NCBI GenBank assembly: GCA_911728435.2
Contig: OU452207.1
Coordinates: 14,533,682-14,597,681, forward strand
DNA length: 64,000 nt
Origin: Apoderus coryli
Taxonomy: Eukaryota; Arthropoda; Insecta; Coleoptera; Attelabidae
Direction of reading: 5' to 3'
Under the pieces are notes generated by a model. It worked only from the letters and a program-made list of their open reading frames with translations, was not told where the DNA came from and searched no databases. Shown here one piece after another: positions 35,408-47,223 of the stretch. How positions within the stretch are numbered: position 1 is the stretch's first letter; the number at the start of each line of letters is the position of its first letter. The position numbers and the translations under genes are program-made.

Positions 35408-36300
35408 CTAAAATACCTACCGTTGTTTGTATACTTACCAAAAACAAAAAAGCATCAATTTATTGTTGATATTAGAATTTTCATAGGTAATTTGATTGTT
35501 TATTGGAAGAGAGAGTTATTGTGAGTGGTTGCTACAATACTTACTCTAAATGTTACCAACATGTTTTTTACTATATTTGTGAATATTTAAATAGTGCTAT
35601 ATTTCTATAATCTTGCACTTTTTTGTTACATATTAGGTAATATGTCTGTGCATATTTGGTTTCTTTCTATAATTATGTTTGTCATTTTCTGTAATTTTAA
35701 AATCGTATTTTCTTCATTACCACTAAAATTTCGAAATATTTTAATAATTTACTCTGGTTTTTTTAATTTTTTTTTTTTTGAAAAGCGAGTATGCAAGAAG
35801 TTTTAATAATAATTTTGTTTATGTACATTATTAAGGTTATGTTTAAGGTAGTAATTTGTCAACGTTCCAATAGTGCCAGTTTTCCGACAATGGTGCCAGA
35901 TTAAAAAAAAAATCATTTTGTATATGGTGTATGCCTGGCTGCCTGCAGTGCTGTCTGTTTTTATTATTTAACAATGGAAAGGTCGCTAAACTTGTTGCGA
36001 CAATTCAGGACTGGCTCAAGCATCATACAGAAAAACATTCTCTCCTCAAACTCCCAATTAAAAAATCGCTTTTATGTTGAATAAAGTAATAATTTGGTTA
36101 GTCGCGGGGTGGATATTTTGTGTAAAAGATCAATTGTTACAATTGTGCCATTTTTAGCAAAGAGGTGCCAAAGGATGCTTGATTGGGCCACTTTTGGCAC
36201 AATTGTGCAGCCTGGAACAACCCTAGTTTAAGGTAATTATGCAGTATACATGTACTAAATTATCATATAACCGCGCCGCTGCGCAGTCATATATTATTAT
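35408..36300. other. No gene established
   Basis: AT-rich. An ATG followed by a few codons and a GTAAGT (about 35455-35438, minus strand) would be in phase with the first micro-exon, but the implied intron is only about 31 nt, so it is not accepted. Nothing else is seen. Confidence 0.4.
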
Positions 36301-36302
36301 AT

Positions 36303-36715
36303 TAGTTCGATAGCAGTCATTATTAGGACAACACATCCCTGCATGCTACCTAACCTTCCATACTCATACCCTCAATCTCCTGCAATATTTGTGTGGATTA
36401 GTTCCATAGCAGTCATCGTTAGATATTCATTGCAGGAGGTTCAGGGTAAAATGTTGAGTATGGAAGGTTAGGTAACAGGCAGGGTTGTGTCGGCCTAATA
36501 ATGACTGCTATGGAACTAATATAACAACTATCTGCCTACTACATCTCATCTCAATCCAGCAAACCCACCCTCCTTTACTAACTCTTCCTGATAATTACTA
36601 TTACATCCATACAACACATCCCTGCCTGCTACCTAACCTTCGATATTCAGAATTTTATCCCCAACCTCTTGCAATGATTACCTAACGATGACTGTCATCG
36701 AACTAATCCACATAA
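36303..36715. mobile_element. Foldback element with ~100-bp inverted arms plus a third arm
   Basis: Left arm about 36303-36401 (TTAGTTCGATAGCAGTCATT ... CTACCTAACCTTCCATACTC) pairs with 36429-36526 in reverse orientation. The spacer of about 28 bases itself contains TTAGTTCCATAGCAGTCAT. A third partial arm in left orientation lies at 36607-36712. Non-coding foldback/MITE structure; the repeated TTAGTTCNATAGCAGTCAT is the probable end sequence. Confidence 0.78.
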
Positions 36716-37439
36716 ATATAACAAATAGGTATATAACCTAGAGTAGCATTTAAATTTAACGGCCAAAATTAAGCGCTAAATATTTAATCGTTTCAACATA
36801 ATATGTGTGTTTTAAATCTGGCAACACCAAACTTCGATTACAATTTGAACTCCCAAAATTCGTCTGACTGCGCAGAATAAGGAAGCTGTTAGCGTAGAAG
36901 CAAGCTACGCTATGCTTAGACTTAAAGCAGTGGTTGCCAATATTCTCAATGTATTGAGCATCTTCGGTAATTGTAGAATGTACAGTGTGCTATCTACCTA
37001 GTTGTACGCGAAGAAAGCCAACCAATAATAAATACTACACAGTTGATTTCCACATAACTTAACACTTAACCATAATACACATCTATAGGTACTGATAAAG
37101 ATAAATAATATAATACAACTGCAAAGCGAAACTTAGATATAGTTTAGTGATAATTTTGTATTTTGAAATATTTTGGGAGCTAACAGAATTCTCTTTGTGA
37201 CCTACCAATAGCTCGGAATTGACGGGTTGGCGACCACTGACTTCGAGGTTAGAAATGCAGAAAAAAATGTTCTTATCCATACATACATTCCGAAGAGCAA
37301 TGTTGTCAAATGTAAACTTGACATTAATTTCAATAAAATAAAATTTTAAAAAGTTGTAGGCAAGTGTCGATGCAGTATACCAATGTATAATGTAAAATTG
37401 TAAATTGGTATCGGTACATTTTTTGTTCAGCATCGGTAA

Positions 37440-38650
37440 ATAGTTTTTATTTGTTTTTGCAATATTTTTAATACGTTGAAATTAGTATTATTAAAGTAGG
37501 TATACAGGGTTTGTTAAAATAATGTCAGAATAATGCATATTTTAAATGCAGAATTTTTTATCATTTAATTGATGTATTTTATTTAAATTATATCAATGAG
37601 GTATATGGAAGTGGGAATAAATCAAAGATTGAATTTTGTTAAAATTTGTTTTAATATTCAAAAGATATTATCAATGTAGGTACAATAAGACTATCAATAT
37701 TTTAAGAATTTAAATTATAAAATGTATATATTATTGAAATGAATTTTTACGAAACAATAATAAATGCAAAAAAGTCTTGAGATATAGGTACATAGTTAAT
37801 TAAGTTATTTCAAAGGGTGGATGATTTAATTTTATCAAAATCGATTAGTTTAGAGAAATTTTATGTTGAGATTTCATTTCAATTTGTTTTATAGGTATTT
37901 TAAAAATTATTTAGTGTATTTGTTATACTAAGATTATTTTAATTTAAAAAAGTTAATTTAAAATAGAAAGATTTATTATTTAAGAAAAAATCATTTGCCT
38001 TCTGAAATAATACATTAAAATAATTTATATAGTACATTTTAAAATTAATATCGTAATTAAGAAAAATATGGAACTTAGATTATACTAAAGTGAAATGGTT
38101 GCTATTAATTAAAATATAATATGTAATAACTGCAAATAATACAAAACGAAATAATAATTGTATGTGTATGTAATTAGAACAAAATATTTCTCTCAACGAA
38201 TCTGTGGATATGATTGACTTTTGCAGAGTAATGTTGATCCATACATTTCTGAAACAGTTTATTAAACATTTATTTACACTGTGTCCCAGATAAATTATTA
38301 TACTCGTATTATAGTATTAGCATTGGAGTTTTGGAAACGGTAGGAGTTACAGTGTCGATTAAATTAAAGAAAAGGTGTACAAATGAAACACCTTTTAAAT
38401 GATGTTTTTAAAAATAAATTAATTATAGTCGTTTCGACAATTTTTTGAAAAACGATTTTTTGCGATTTTAGCTTTTATTTGTGACATTACAGATATAAAA
38501 AGTGAGAAGAATTTTACATTTTTATTTTTTGAGGATACAAAGATAGCGTTCAGAAATTTTCACTATGACGTTTCGTTTTTGAAAAACCATCAAGTTGTTT
38601 TTTTTAAATATCGTCCTGAATATTTTATTATTAAATTTAAAGTAATTTTC
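37440..38650. other. No gene seen
   Basis: AT-rich sequence with a single MITE-type end (TATACAGGGTTTGTT at about 37501). No splice-bounded or motif-bearing coding region was found here or in the adjoining 36.7-37.4 kb. Confidence 0.4.
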
Positions 38651-38968
38651 AATTAAAAAATAGGTGGAATATATATAACACGTAATGGTTTAAAAAACTT
38701 TTCAGTGTCTTTAGTTGCTGATATTTAAAATTATTTAAGAACAATCGCCATAAGCACTTATTTTGCGCAAGACATTCATCTGAAAAGTAGATAAAATATT
38801 TTTGCTTTTTAAAGTTATATTAACAAAATGCCTTTTTGAGATGAATTTTTTAGGCAAAATAAGTGCCAAACTATGGCGATTTTTCTTGAATAATTCAAAA
38901 TAACAGCTAAAAATACTGAAAACTTGTTTAAACCATTACATGTGATTTACTACCTATTTTCGAAATGA
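38650..38968. mobile_element. Long imperfect palindrome (MITE-like)
   Basis: Arms of roughly 150 bases are inverted copies. Paired landmarks include AATAGGTGG/CTACCTATT, CGTAATGGTTTAAA/TTTAAACCATTACATG, AACAATCGCCATA/TATGGCGATTTTT and CACTTATTTTGC/GCAAAATAAGTG. The centre is near 38810. No coding capacity. Confidence 0.72.
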
Positions 38969-38974
38969 AAAAAA

Positions 38975-39430
38975 CTCAATATTGATGTCAAATGTCAGAA
39001 GAGGCGCTAAGTATTTTTTTCTGTTAATAAGAGACTGTAAAAAATTTCAATTATTAGCAGAAAATTATCTGAGGAGGATTATGTAAGAGCTCACTCAATA
39101 ATGGCAACATAATGTAAATTAATCAATAGAGGCCCATCTTAATGCTCAACTCAATATTGATATCAATATGTCAAAAGAGGTGCTTATTTTATTTTTTTTT
39201 AATAAGAGATTGTAGAAAAATCTCAATTATTAACAAGTTTAAGGTATGCTCAACTCAGATTTCATGGAAAAAGTATCCTCAACTCAAATTTTTACTGTTT
39301 CATTTATTCAAATGGTTAAGTCAGTATTGACAACCAAATGTAAACATATAAATAGACGTGCAAACATATTAATGTTGCCAATAAGAGACTAAAAAATCTC
39401 AATTATTAGCTAAATTTATGTAATTCTCAA
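38975..39430. repeat. Degenerate tandem repeat, about 165-175 bp unit
   Basis: Three diverged units begin with a CAATATTGATNTCAA-like phrase (about 38976, 39151, 39323) and end with AATAAGAGANTGTANAAA followed by TCAATTATTA. It lies between the palindrome and the Helitron helicase end. Confidence 0.6.
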
Positions 39431-39578
39431 GCTGAAATATTGATAAAAAGAGTATTTCTAAATATCAACAGCGAGATTGCATGTTATTAATGTGATATTA
39501 CTGGAAATATATACTTAACGTACAATTTCCGTAAAAACAATGTTTTTAGTGTAGATCTCATCAGAAGTAGGGCGTAAT

Positions 39579-40627
39579 TTACCTTGTGAGCGGGTGTTCT
39601 CTACACGTACGACTGAGGACAGTGTACATCATCCCATGGGTAAATACAGGATAAGGTAAATAAATACCTATCTTGTCAAATATTTGACCTTGGGATTTAT
39701 TAATTGTCATAGCGTATGCAACTTTAACTGGAAATTGTCGACGTCGCAACTTGAAAGGAAGAGAGGCGACAGTCTCAGTTAAATCAATACGCGGAATTAA
39801 GACAGTATGATCAGTTAAGGTTCCTGTCATATCGATTCGTCTCGCTTCAATGCTATGTTGGTACAATCGATTAATTAGTAACCGAGTGCCATTGCATAAA
39901 CTCAAATCGCAATTCATGTTGCGTGAAAGCAAAACTACAACTCCAACCTTTAAAATCAATTTATGTTCTGGCATGCCATTTGGTTGGAGTGAGTTAAGCG
40001 ATTCAACAGGATAATTGGATGCCTCAATTTCTTCATCGTTTTCATATAAAATTTTGTCCGCATTATAATAGGTAGTCGCAGGACCTTCCATATTTTGAAC
40101 GATTCCAAAATTTATGGTATTGGAATGTTCGTTTAGTGGTGCTAGAATGGCTAGAATGGAACCACGAATAGACTTGGTATGGAAGGAATATTGACAGAAG
40201 GTAAAGTGTTGTTTCCTAAGTGTAGCAACCATTCGGAAAATTCTCGTTCTTCTGGATGTGCTCGTACGTTAGTAACTAATTGTAATTTGGTAAATGATTG
40301 CCACAGAAAGCTGTATTGCAGAGTTTCGGCAACAATCTGTGACCGATATGCGTTAGGCATGACAGGTAATGTTTGACGAAAGTCACCAGAAAGTAGGATA
40401 ACTTTTCCACCAGGTATTACGGGAAGTTCTCTACAATTCAAATACGTAATTAAAGCGTTAAAAACAACAGTTTTTCCCGCTCCAGCACAACCAGTGACAG
40501 CGAATAAGCGTGGTTCTACATTGTCATTTTCAACAGCAGCTATAACTCTGAAAGGAAAAAAAAAAGTATATGTAAAAGGTTGTTGTTGGATAACTGTTAG
40601 GTGACTGAATTTAAAGTGTAATTGCAA
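39579..40627 (-). pseudogene. Pif1-like helicase part of the Helitron, internally deleted
   Basis: Upstream frame (40627-40151) has the Walker A motif GCAGAGKT, then jumps from NALITYLNCREL straight to PGGKVILLSGDFRQTLPV. The stretch with motif Ia and the Walker B DE box, normally about 70 residues, is absent. The second frame (40232-39579), offset in the 80-bp overlap, carries the C-terminal motifs LKVGVVVLLSRNMN, LCNGTRLLI, VLIPRIDL, LPFKLRRRQFPV, YAMTINKSQGQ and VLSRTCREH. In an active element it unwinds DNA during rolling-circle transposition; without Walker B it cannot. Confidence 0.85.
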
Positions 40628-40639
40628 AAGTACAGAATA

Positions 40640-41235
40640 GCTATTTATCTACTAAGGGAATTATAATCTAGTAATGCCCGTGGTGTATACCGTGCTTGTA
40701 ATTTTTCTATGTTTGTAAAAATAATGTCAGAGTCAGCAATAAATAAAAACTAAAATTGCCAAAAATTGTATTTTAAAAAATTCTTGAAAACGGCTAAAGT
40801 TACTTTACTTTTGAAAATTTTATTGGAAAGGTATTTAAATTGTACAACTTTTTTTTTTAATTTAACCGACATGGTAAATTTCTCCGTTTCCAAGATTCCA
40901 ATGCTATGCCATTTTTATTTTGGACACAGTATACAGGGTGGTCCAACGAAAAGTTTGCACCTAGCTTTTCTCTTTTTTTTGTAGTCGAATGCGAAAATGC
41001 TCGGACACGTCGATTTTGCTTTTGAGGGGGACACATTTTAAACATATTTTTCGATCTGCGCCTTTAACCCCCTAGCGGGGGTGAGTAACAACCCTAAAAT
41101 TTTAAATGGAAAGAGGGGTCTAATGACATATCATTTGAAAGGACACAAAATTGTCTTTCTAATGATACCCTATTTGTCGAATTTTACTAAAACAGTTAAT
41201 ACGAAAACGACTTTAAAGACATTAAGCCGATAATT
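40640..41235. other. Non-coding insertion between Rep and helicase remains of the Helitron
   Basis: The coding sequence expected here (start of the helicase after ILIFGE) is missing. In its place is AT-rich sequence with TATACAGGGTGGTCCAACGA at about 40930, a MITE-type end seen widely in insects. No matching opposite end was found nearby. Confidence 0.5.
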
Positions 41236-41239
41236 TTGG

Positions 41240-41557
41240 TATTAGTTACTTCTCCGAAGATCAAGATGTGAGCAAAAAGTCTTCTAATAACTTTAGGGAC
41301 TTGGTGCTCTCGAGCTTCTTGTAATGCTTGGTTCCATTCTTGATGATCGTCAAGAAGTAAACGTGCACGGCAGGCATCCAGGAAAGTATCGTACAAAGTT
41401 TCTGCAAGTATGTATAAAAAAAGTTTAGCAGAATGAAATTACTTGAAAGAAAGAATTCCTTACCATCAACAGTGCGAAGATCTTCGTATGATGTGGCTCC
41501 TCTAACATGTAATAACAATACTCGGAGATAGTATTGTTCAGTGTTGCGAATGGACAC
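41240..41557 (-). pseudogene. End of Helitron Rep region, two exons
   Basis: Continues the Rep frame: VSIRNTEQYYLRVLLLHVRG, GATSYEDLRTVDG, a 62-bp GT-AG intron (41463-41402), then ETLYDTFLDACRARLLLDD and LRRLF-like IRRLFAHILIFGE. The only break from the upstream Rep frame is a TAA at 41561-41563 where relatives have a Tyr codon. The motif order matches the linker between Rep and helicase in animal Helitrons. Confidence 0.8.
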
Positions 41558-41560
41558 ATT

Positions 41561-44071
41561 TTACATTTTAGCAATCATTTTTTCAACGCCTCGTTGACGT
41601 TGTTGCCAACGTTTTTGAGGCGTTTTCCAGACATAATGTTGGGGAATGTCTGGGTAATGGTGTTGGCGAGCGCCAACATCTTCTCGATTCAGTCTAAACC
41701 AATCTGTAAGCTGTGTTGTTTGATTTCTCTCAACAGCTTGACGTTCATTGCCCCTTTCAAAATGAACAATATTCCTGTGTGGTAAATGCACTGGAAGACG
41801 ATAGAGAGTATGTGTTATATCATGAATTTTAAATTGATTAATATGATATGCAGCCTCAGGTGCAGTTAGGTATCTGCCAGCTAAATATGTTTCAGTCTCG
41901 TCATAATTTAGTACGTTGCGTACTTGCAAATGAAGGAGAGCACGGTCAACGCCTTTGAAAACATATTTGTGGAGATATTTCACGACCCTAGTATTAGCAC
42001 AAACATCAATATTAATATTTGTTTGATACCTAAGTAAAAGATATCGATTATACGGAACAATGCATTTGTTATCAACAACATGAGTGTTCCTAATGAATGC
42101 TTCCCTACCATTGTTTGGTCTTTTGAAAGTCACTCTACCATGAGGATCAATAGTAGTTTCATCACAAAAGTTGTGGGGATATTTTCGTTTGCAGCGGCCG
42201 TCCTCCATGCAAGAAGCATTAGGATGGAGAGTGTATCATGTGTTTTACAACCAAATAGTTCTGGTTCTAAATCACGATCTGGAAGTTCAGCAGAAACAGC
42301 TTGGTTTATCCGATTTGTATCCATCATTTTATCTTCTGCTCTTAGAGTCGATATGGGCATGTGGCAGACCACGCTTTTGAAATTCTATAGTATAGAACTG
42401 ACATACTGGTACGCCAAAAATATAGTCATCTAAAATTTCTTTTAGTAACTGATTTAATTTGGTATTGAAAACTCTTGCTACCAACATAGGATGATTATTA
42501 GGATCATCATTTGGAGGAATGTTCTCCACAATCTCTCGCCAATTACGATTGCAAGTGAATGTAATGAATAATGTTGGAGTTCCAAATTTATTATTTAGAC
42601 AGAGACTGTCCTGAAACAATTGATGCATGTATCTGGGTCCACCCACACACGATGAAGGCAGAATGACCATTCGGCCTACTTGTTCTGCTTCGTTGTCAAC
42701 AGCTACTCGATGGAGATAGTCCATGAGTCCCTGGTAATATTCAGCCCGAAGACGACCCTGATTTTGTTTGATGTATTCAATATTATTTGCTTCTATGCGA
42801 ATATATGCAGAAACAATGAATTGTTGAGTCAACTGAGCAGCGTGTTTAAATCGGTCAAATGGATTTTCGTCATTTTCACGCCTGTATGCTAATTGAAATG
42901 CATAATACTGACACAATGTCACTCTTGTATTGGCATTCCTGTGAGTTAGTTCAAGGGACCACACAAATTCACCATTTGGAAATAATAATAGCTGGTGAAA
43001 TAATTTACGCCTACCTGGACCTTCAATTTGATTACGAACCAAAATTCTGAGATTTGATGTAGGAGGAAGTTCATTGTTAAACGGATATACAGCGGCTACT
43101 TCGTTTACAGTAGGTAAATCGAAACGTCTGTCTCCTCTAACAGCTAACAATTCTAACACTACATTTGGAATTTCGTTATTGCGTTGTTCTCGATCGAAAA
43201 CTTCGCGTAGCATCATATATCCATTAGCATATGGATTAAATGTACGCATGGCATTTTCTAGGATTTGAATCAAATTGATATTGAGATTATAACGTGGTTG
43301 ATTGGCTATGCGCTGATTTACTGCAGCATTAGCATCCAAATAATAAATTGGACCACGATTGGGCTGTGGATTAGCTATATTAACATTTGAATAATGATAA
43401 TATACTTTCCCTTGCACAGAATATGTGAATGTTCCTGGGTTTCGAAATTCCCTAAGATTTGCCATCATGCTAGCAAATTGAAAAGCATTGTTATAGCGAA
43501 TGGAATTTCTTTTAAATTCTCTAGATAATGGATGACGACCTGTAAGTAATTGTTGCAAGACTGGTGGAAAAGGTTGTAGGGCCGGAAGATTATCAACATG
43601 AATTTTACCGCCTTTACAACAGTTACCATAAATGGATATGGTTGTACGTTCTAGGAAGAAATGCAAAGCACCACAAAACGTGCATTCTCTATCCATAGCT
43701 CCAAGATGTAGAGGTTCTGCGTTCCTTTCAAAACCACGCAAATAACCTGGATGAAGTTGTCTTAAGTTTCTCAGGCGATCCAGATCAGCCATAAGAACAT
43801 TGACTTCTTCTTGATATTGGGCCAATCTGTCAGCCAAGTCATTTTGATTTTGGTTATGAAGATTGTCGTTATTGACAATTTCCAAATTAGCAACAACTTC
43901 TAATGAAACATTTTCCACTTGATTAGGTAAATTGTCGTCGTGGACAATCTCCAATTGGTCAATTTCCATGTCGACAACAGCTTCCAGTGGAACATTTGGA
44001 ATTTGAAGGTTGTCGTCATTGGCATTGTGTAATTCATCAATTTCCATCTCTTCTTCATCATTACCGTGAAC
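41561..44071 (-). pseudogene. Helitron Rep (HUH nuclease) with frameshifts
   Basis: A first frame (exon from about 44071 to 42329) holds an acidic N-terminus with repeated ME(I)DxL/EIVxDDNL units. It also has a CxxC...C zinc-ribbon (CTFCGALHFF, NCCKGG) and the Rep motifs LFITFTCN and RGLPHAH, the HUH pair. The frame then shifts near 42360 and again near 42210. The last frame (42208-41561) contains CMEDGRCKRKYP and YLHKYVFKGVD, the Tyr-xx-Lys-Tyr catalytic motif. The nuclease would nick and join single strands at the element ends. Both catalytic motifs survive in separate frames, so decay is recent. Confidence 0.88.
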
Positions 44072-44531
44072 TGAAATTAAATCATATTAAGAATATGTGC
44101 AAAACATAATCATAAATAGTATTTTAAATAGTTTTATTGAACAGTGTTTTTTTCTTATGATTTTTAGTATTAAAATTGTTAAATTCTGAAAATGTATATA
44201 ATGCAATTCATGTTGAATTATGGCCAAATTTCTGATTTTATATTAAAATTTTTGACACTCTGTATCTAGACAACTAAAATCTTTAAGGCTATAAATATGT
44301 CCCTATATCAAAATACATGAATTAGCGAGAGCTTTTTGTGTTAGAGCGTTGTCGGTCGAATTTAGAAACACTTTTAAAGGGATAAGTTGTTTAGAAACAG
44401 TATGTTAAAGTTTCAAGTTTAAAATTAAAAATTTGCCATAAATCAAAAACTCGCTTAAATATTTTTTTTTCAAATTTAGTGACCGATAAACAAAATCAAG
44501 CGGGTATTTTTTAATTGAATAATTATTACCT

Positions 44532-44683
44532 GGTTGGGATGATGCTATGCCTGTTGGTGCTAAAGTAATTATAGCATCATCTACTTAAATGTGTTCAACA
44601 GATTGTGATTGCTGTTCCAAAACAATACTTTGTGAAGAAGAGATTCTACGGAGCCGTTTGTTTCCAGGCAGAGGGTTAGCTAA
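44532..44683 (-). pseudogene. 5' coding exon of the Helitron Rep gene
   Basis: A TTTAG acceptor, an open stretch (NPLPGNKRLRRISSSQSIVL, then APTGIASSQP) and a GTAATA donor precede the main Rep exon, whose acceptor TTTCAG lies at 44072. One TAA interrupts it (about 44594-44596). Function of this N-terminal part is unknown. Confidence 0.5.
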
Positions 44684-45272
44684 AAATTAAATGTACATTT
44701 TTTTTAATCATAACATATTTGTGTATAGCATAATAAATTAAAAAGGTAGGTATATCGATATGTTAATTTACTTTAAAGATATTTTTTATATTTTGTTTAT
44801 TTTGAGTGTTGAAATTACATGTTTATATCTTCTATGTGCATCTATATACCAATCTAAATTATTTCCTATCATTTACATGTAAGATAAGTAAGTTGAAAAT
44901 CATTGTATATACTGGGTTATAAACGTACACCCTCTTTTAACCGTTTTGTTTCACCCTTTAGAAGAAAATGTTAAATACGAAATTTTTAGGGCTTAATGTA
45001 AACTATTTCCAGCATATATTATCGTGTGTACAAAGTGTCCCAGTATCGTTTTAGAAATCACAGTTTTATATTTCATGGAATACCTTGTATATTCCATTTT
45101 CCCAATGTCTAATTCCGAACTAATTTTATTGAAAGAATACTTCGATGATCTCAAAAACAAACTGCAGATTGAAAAGTGGTATTGATTGTTCTCATGATTA
45201 CAAAGTTCTGAAGTTATATCTACATATGTTTTGGTTGACGAAAATTTAATGTTAAGAGTAGTAATAGTATAG

Positions 45273-45805
45273 TTGAAATCAGATATTTTCGCTATTATTT
45301 TGTATGGTCCGTCCCATAACGAGGAAAGTTTCCTACTTCTGCCTCTTCGTACGGATTCGTCATGGAGTAAAACTTTATCGCCAATGTCAAAAGTTCTAGT
45401 AAAATTAGTTTTATCATATATGTTCTTTGAAATATTTTTACTTTTTATTCAATTTTCTTTGGCAACCTGATTTGAATATTGAAATTTTTGTTTAAGGTTA
45501 GCTACAAAATCATCATAAGAATATTGAGTTTTTATAGGTTGTTTAATTGATGTAAGTAAATTAGGAGTATGACCGAATACAAGTTCGAATGGTGAATATT
45601 GAGTAGCTGTATGTGGGCTTGTACTGTAGGAAAATGTCGCAAATGGTAGCCAATCATCCCAGTCTGTTTGAGAGGTATTTATGTAATGCCTTAAATACTC
45701 TTGTAGTCCTCTGTGAGACCGTTCGAGGGCACCATTAGATTCTGGATGATAGCTAATAGTTTGAATTTTTGTTATTTTCAAAAGTCTACATGTATTTTTA
45801 AACAC
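45273..45805 (-). pseudogene. Ty3/gypsy integrase: end of core domain and C-terminal domain
   Basis: One frame (45805-45449) has SYHPESNGALERSHRGLQEY, containing the catalytic Glu of the DDE triad, and FATFSYSTSPHTATQYSPFELVFG. The next frame (to about 45273) has DIGDKVLLHDESVRRGRSRKL and a LWDGPYKI segment, the chromatin-contacting C-terminal part. The first half of the core with the two Asp residues (45830-46077) is barely readable, with stops. Confidence 0.8.
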
Positions 45806-46077
45806 GTTACTTAAAAAGTTAGAACCCTGATCAGTAACAATAATTTCAGGTAATCCGTAACGACATATTACGTCTGTGACAAAATAATGTGCTACCGTTT
45901 AAGCTTCTTGTTTTTTTCATAGCAACATTAATAATAAATTTGGTTCGTCTTGAAATGTAAGAATATACTTATTTCCTAATTCGGTTTCTGATAAGGAGCC
46001 TACTATCTAAAAAACATTTTTCGAAAGGTCTAGAAGCAGTTGTAATTATCATGCGCATTTTTATTTTACGCGACAAT

Positions 46078-46317
46078 TTATTTTTTTTTGGCATAACTCG
46101 CATTTTTTATACACTTTTTTATGTCTTTTTTCATATTTCGCCAAGTATATATTTTTGACATTTTTTTGTACGTGCGAGACAAACCTTGATGACCACCTAA
46201 CGGGTTATTATGAAATTCTACTAATAATTTTTCTTTTTCTTCATTGTTTGGTGTTAATAAATTGTTGTTAATTATTGAACTTTCCATTTCTAGTTTGTAA
46301 AAAAGATACCTAATCAT
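46078..46317 (-). pseudogene. Integrase N-terminal zinc-binding region of the Ty3/gypsy element
   Basis: Contains FHNNPLGGHQGLSRTYKKM, YTWRNMKKDIKKCIKNASYA: an HxxxxH...C arrangement of the H2C2 integrase finger, but the second Cys (normally CxxC) reads CIKNASYA, so the pair is broken. Confidence 0.75.
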
Positions 46318-46568
46318 AGGGTAAATAATTTCCCATTATAGGAGCTTACTAAATGATATTTTAAAACTGATAATGATATTTTGCTTTTTCTTTGGGATAG
46401 TAGAGTTCTTAAATCAGACAAACACGACCAGATATTTTGGTAATTAATATCGTTAAATATGTTATGATTGTCTACTAATAGATATATATCACAATCTTGA
46501 TTTTTAAAATGGTATGCTGAAGAAACCTGTAACTCATTATGAGAATTAAATGACTCTTAAAAAGGTGT

Positions 46569-47212
46569 TTATTTGTTTATTTTTTCTAAAGCTTGGAAAT
46601 GATTTTTATCAAAATCTTTGTCAATAAATAATACTAAAGGGTTCGATTCTTTGGTTTGGAATAAAGTAGTAATTGTTTCTTTCACTTTTGAATTAAGTAC
46701 AACATTAGTTTCAAGATAAGTTTGAAATTCGCTATAATTAGTTATTAGATCGGTATTAATTGTATACACTATTATACTTAATGCGTTTGTGTTTAGTTTA
46801 CCCGTTTTGTATACTATTTCATATCTATATTCTTCGAGCTTTAATCTAAACCGTGTCAAAATTTTAAATTTTGTGCCAAATATATACGGTCGAAAATGTT
46901 TTGTTTTGCTTTATTAAGTGTCCTACTAGCAAAAGATATAGGTCTATCACTATTAATAACACCCTGTGATAAAATTGCCCCGATTGCATAATTACTGGCG
47001 TCGGTTGTTATGAATTCTTTGGAAAAATCTGGGTATTGTAGCACTGGTGGTGAAATTATACTTTCTTTTAAAGTTTGAAAGGCGACATCGCAAGTATGAT
47101 CCCATTGAAATTTAAAATCTTTCTTTAGTAAGGTAGTCAATGGTTTAGATATTTTTACGAAATTTTGGATAAATTTCCTATAGTAACCTACCAGTCCTAA
47201 GAATGATTTCAC
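46569..47212 (-). pseudogene. RT connection and RNase H remnants of the Ty3/gypsy element
   Basis: Frame 47212-46856 has SFLGLVGYYRKFIQNF, KPLTTLLKKD, TDASNYAIGAILSQG and PISFASRTLNKAKQ, the RNase H start. It then breaks off; about 50 residues that usually follow (with the DHKPL motif) are missing. The next frame (46859-46569) resumes at RFRLKLEEYRYEIVYKTGKL with the following DALSR box altered to ALSII. Confidence 0.82.
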
Positions 47213-47223
47213 ATCTTTTGAAT

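Larger units (their letters stand above)
39579..44690 (-). mobile_element. Decayed Helitron
   Basis: The minus strand carries, in order, a spliced 5' exon, a HUH Rep domain and a Pif1-like helicase, the gene order that defines Helitrons. Frames are broken several times and parts of the helicase are missing, so it is not autonomous. Terminal features (5' TC, 3' hairpin with CTRR) were not pinned down, so the bounds are those of the coding remains. Confidence 0.85.

Noticed and set aside
35408..35438. 31-nt intron that would join an ATG exon (near 35455) to the first micro-exon in phase
   Set aside because: Shorter than introns known to splice in insects, so the true upstream exon is probably elsewhere.
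36303..36526. Hairpin as a microRNA precursor
   Set aside because: Arms of about 100 bp and repeated third arm fit a foldback transposon better than a microRNA.
24117..45064. Treating the env fragment (24.2-25.5 kb) and the Ty3/gypsy pol (45-49 kb) as one element
   Set aside because: They are 20 kb apart with a Helitron and other elements between, and in the minus direction pol would have to be followed directly by env.
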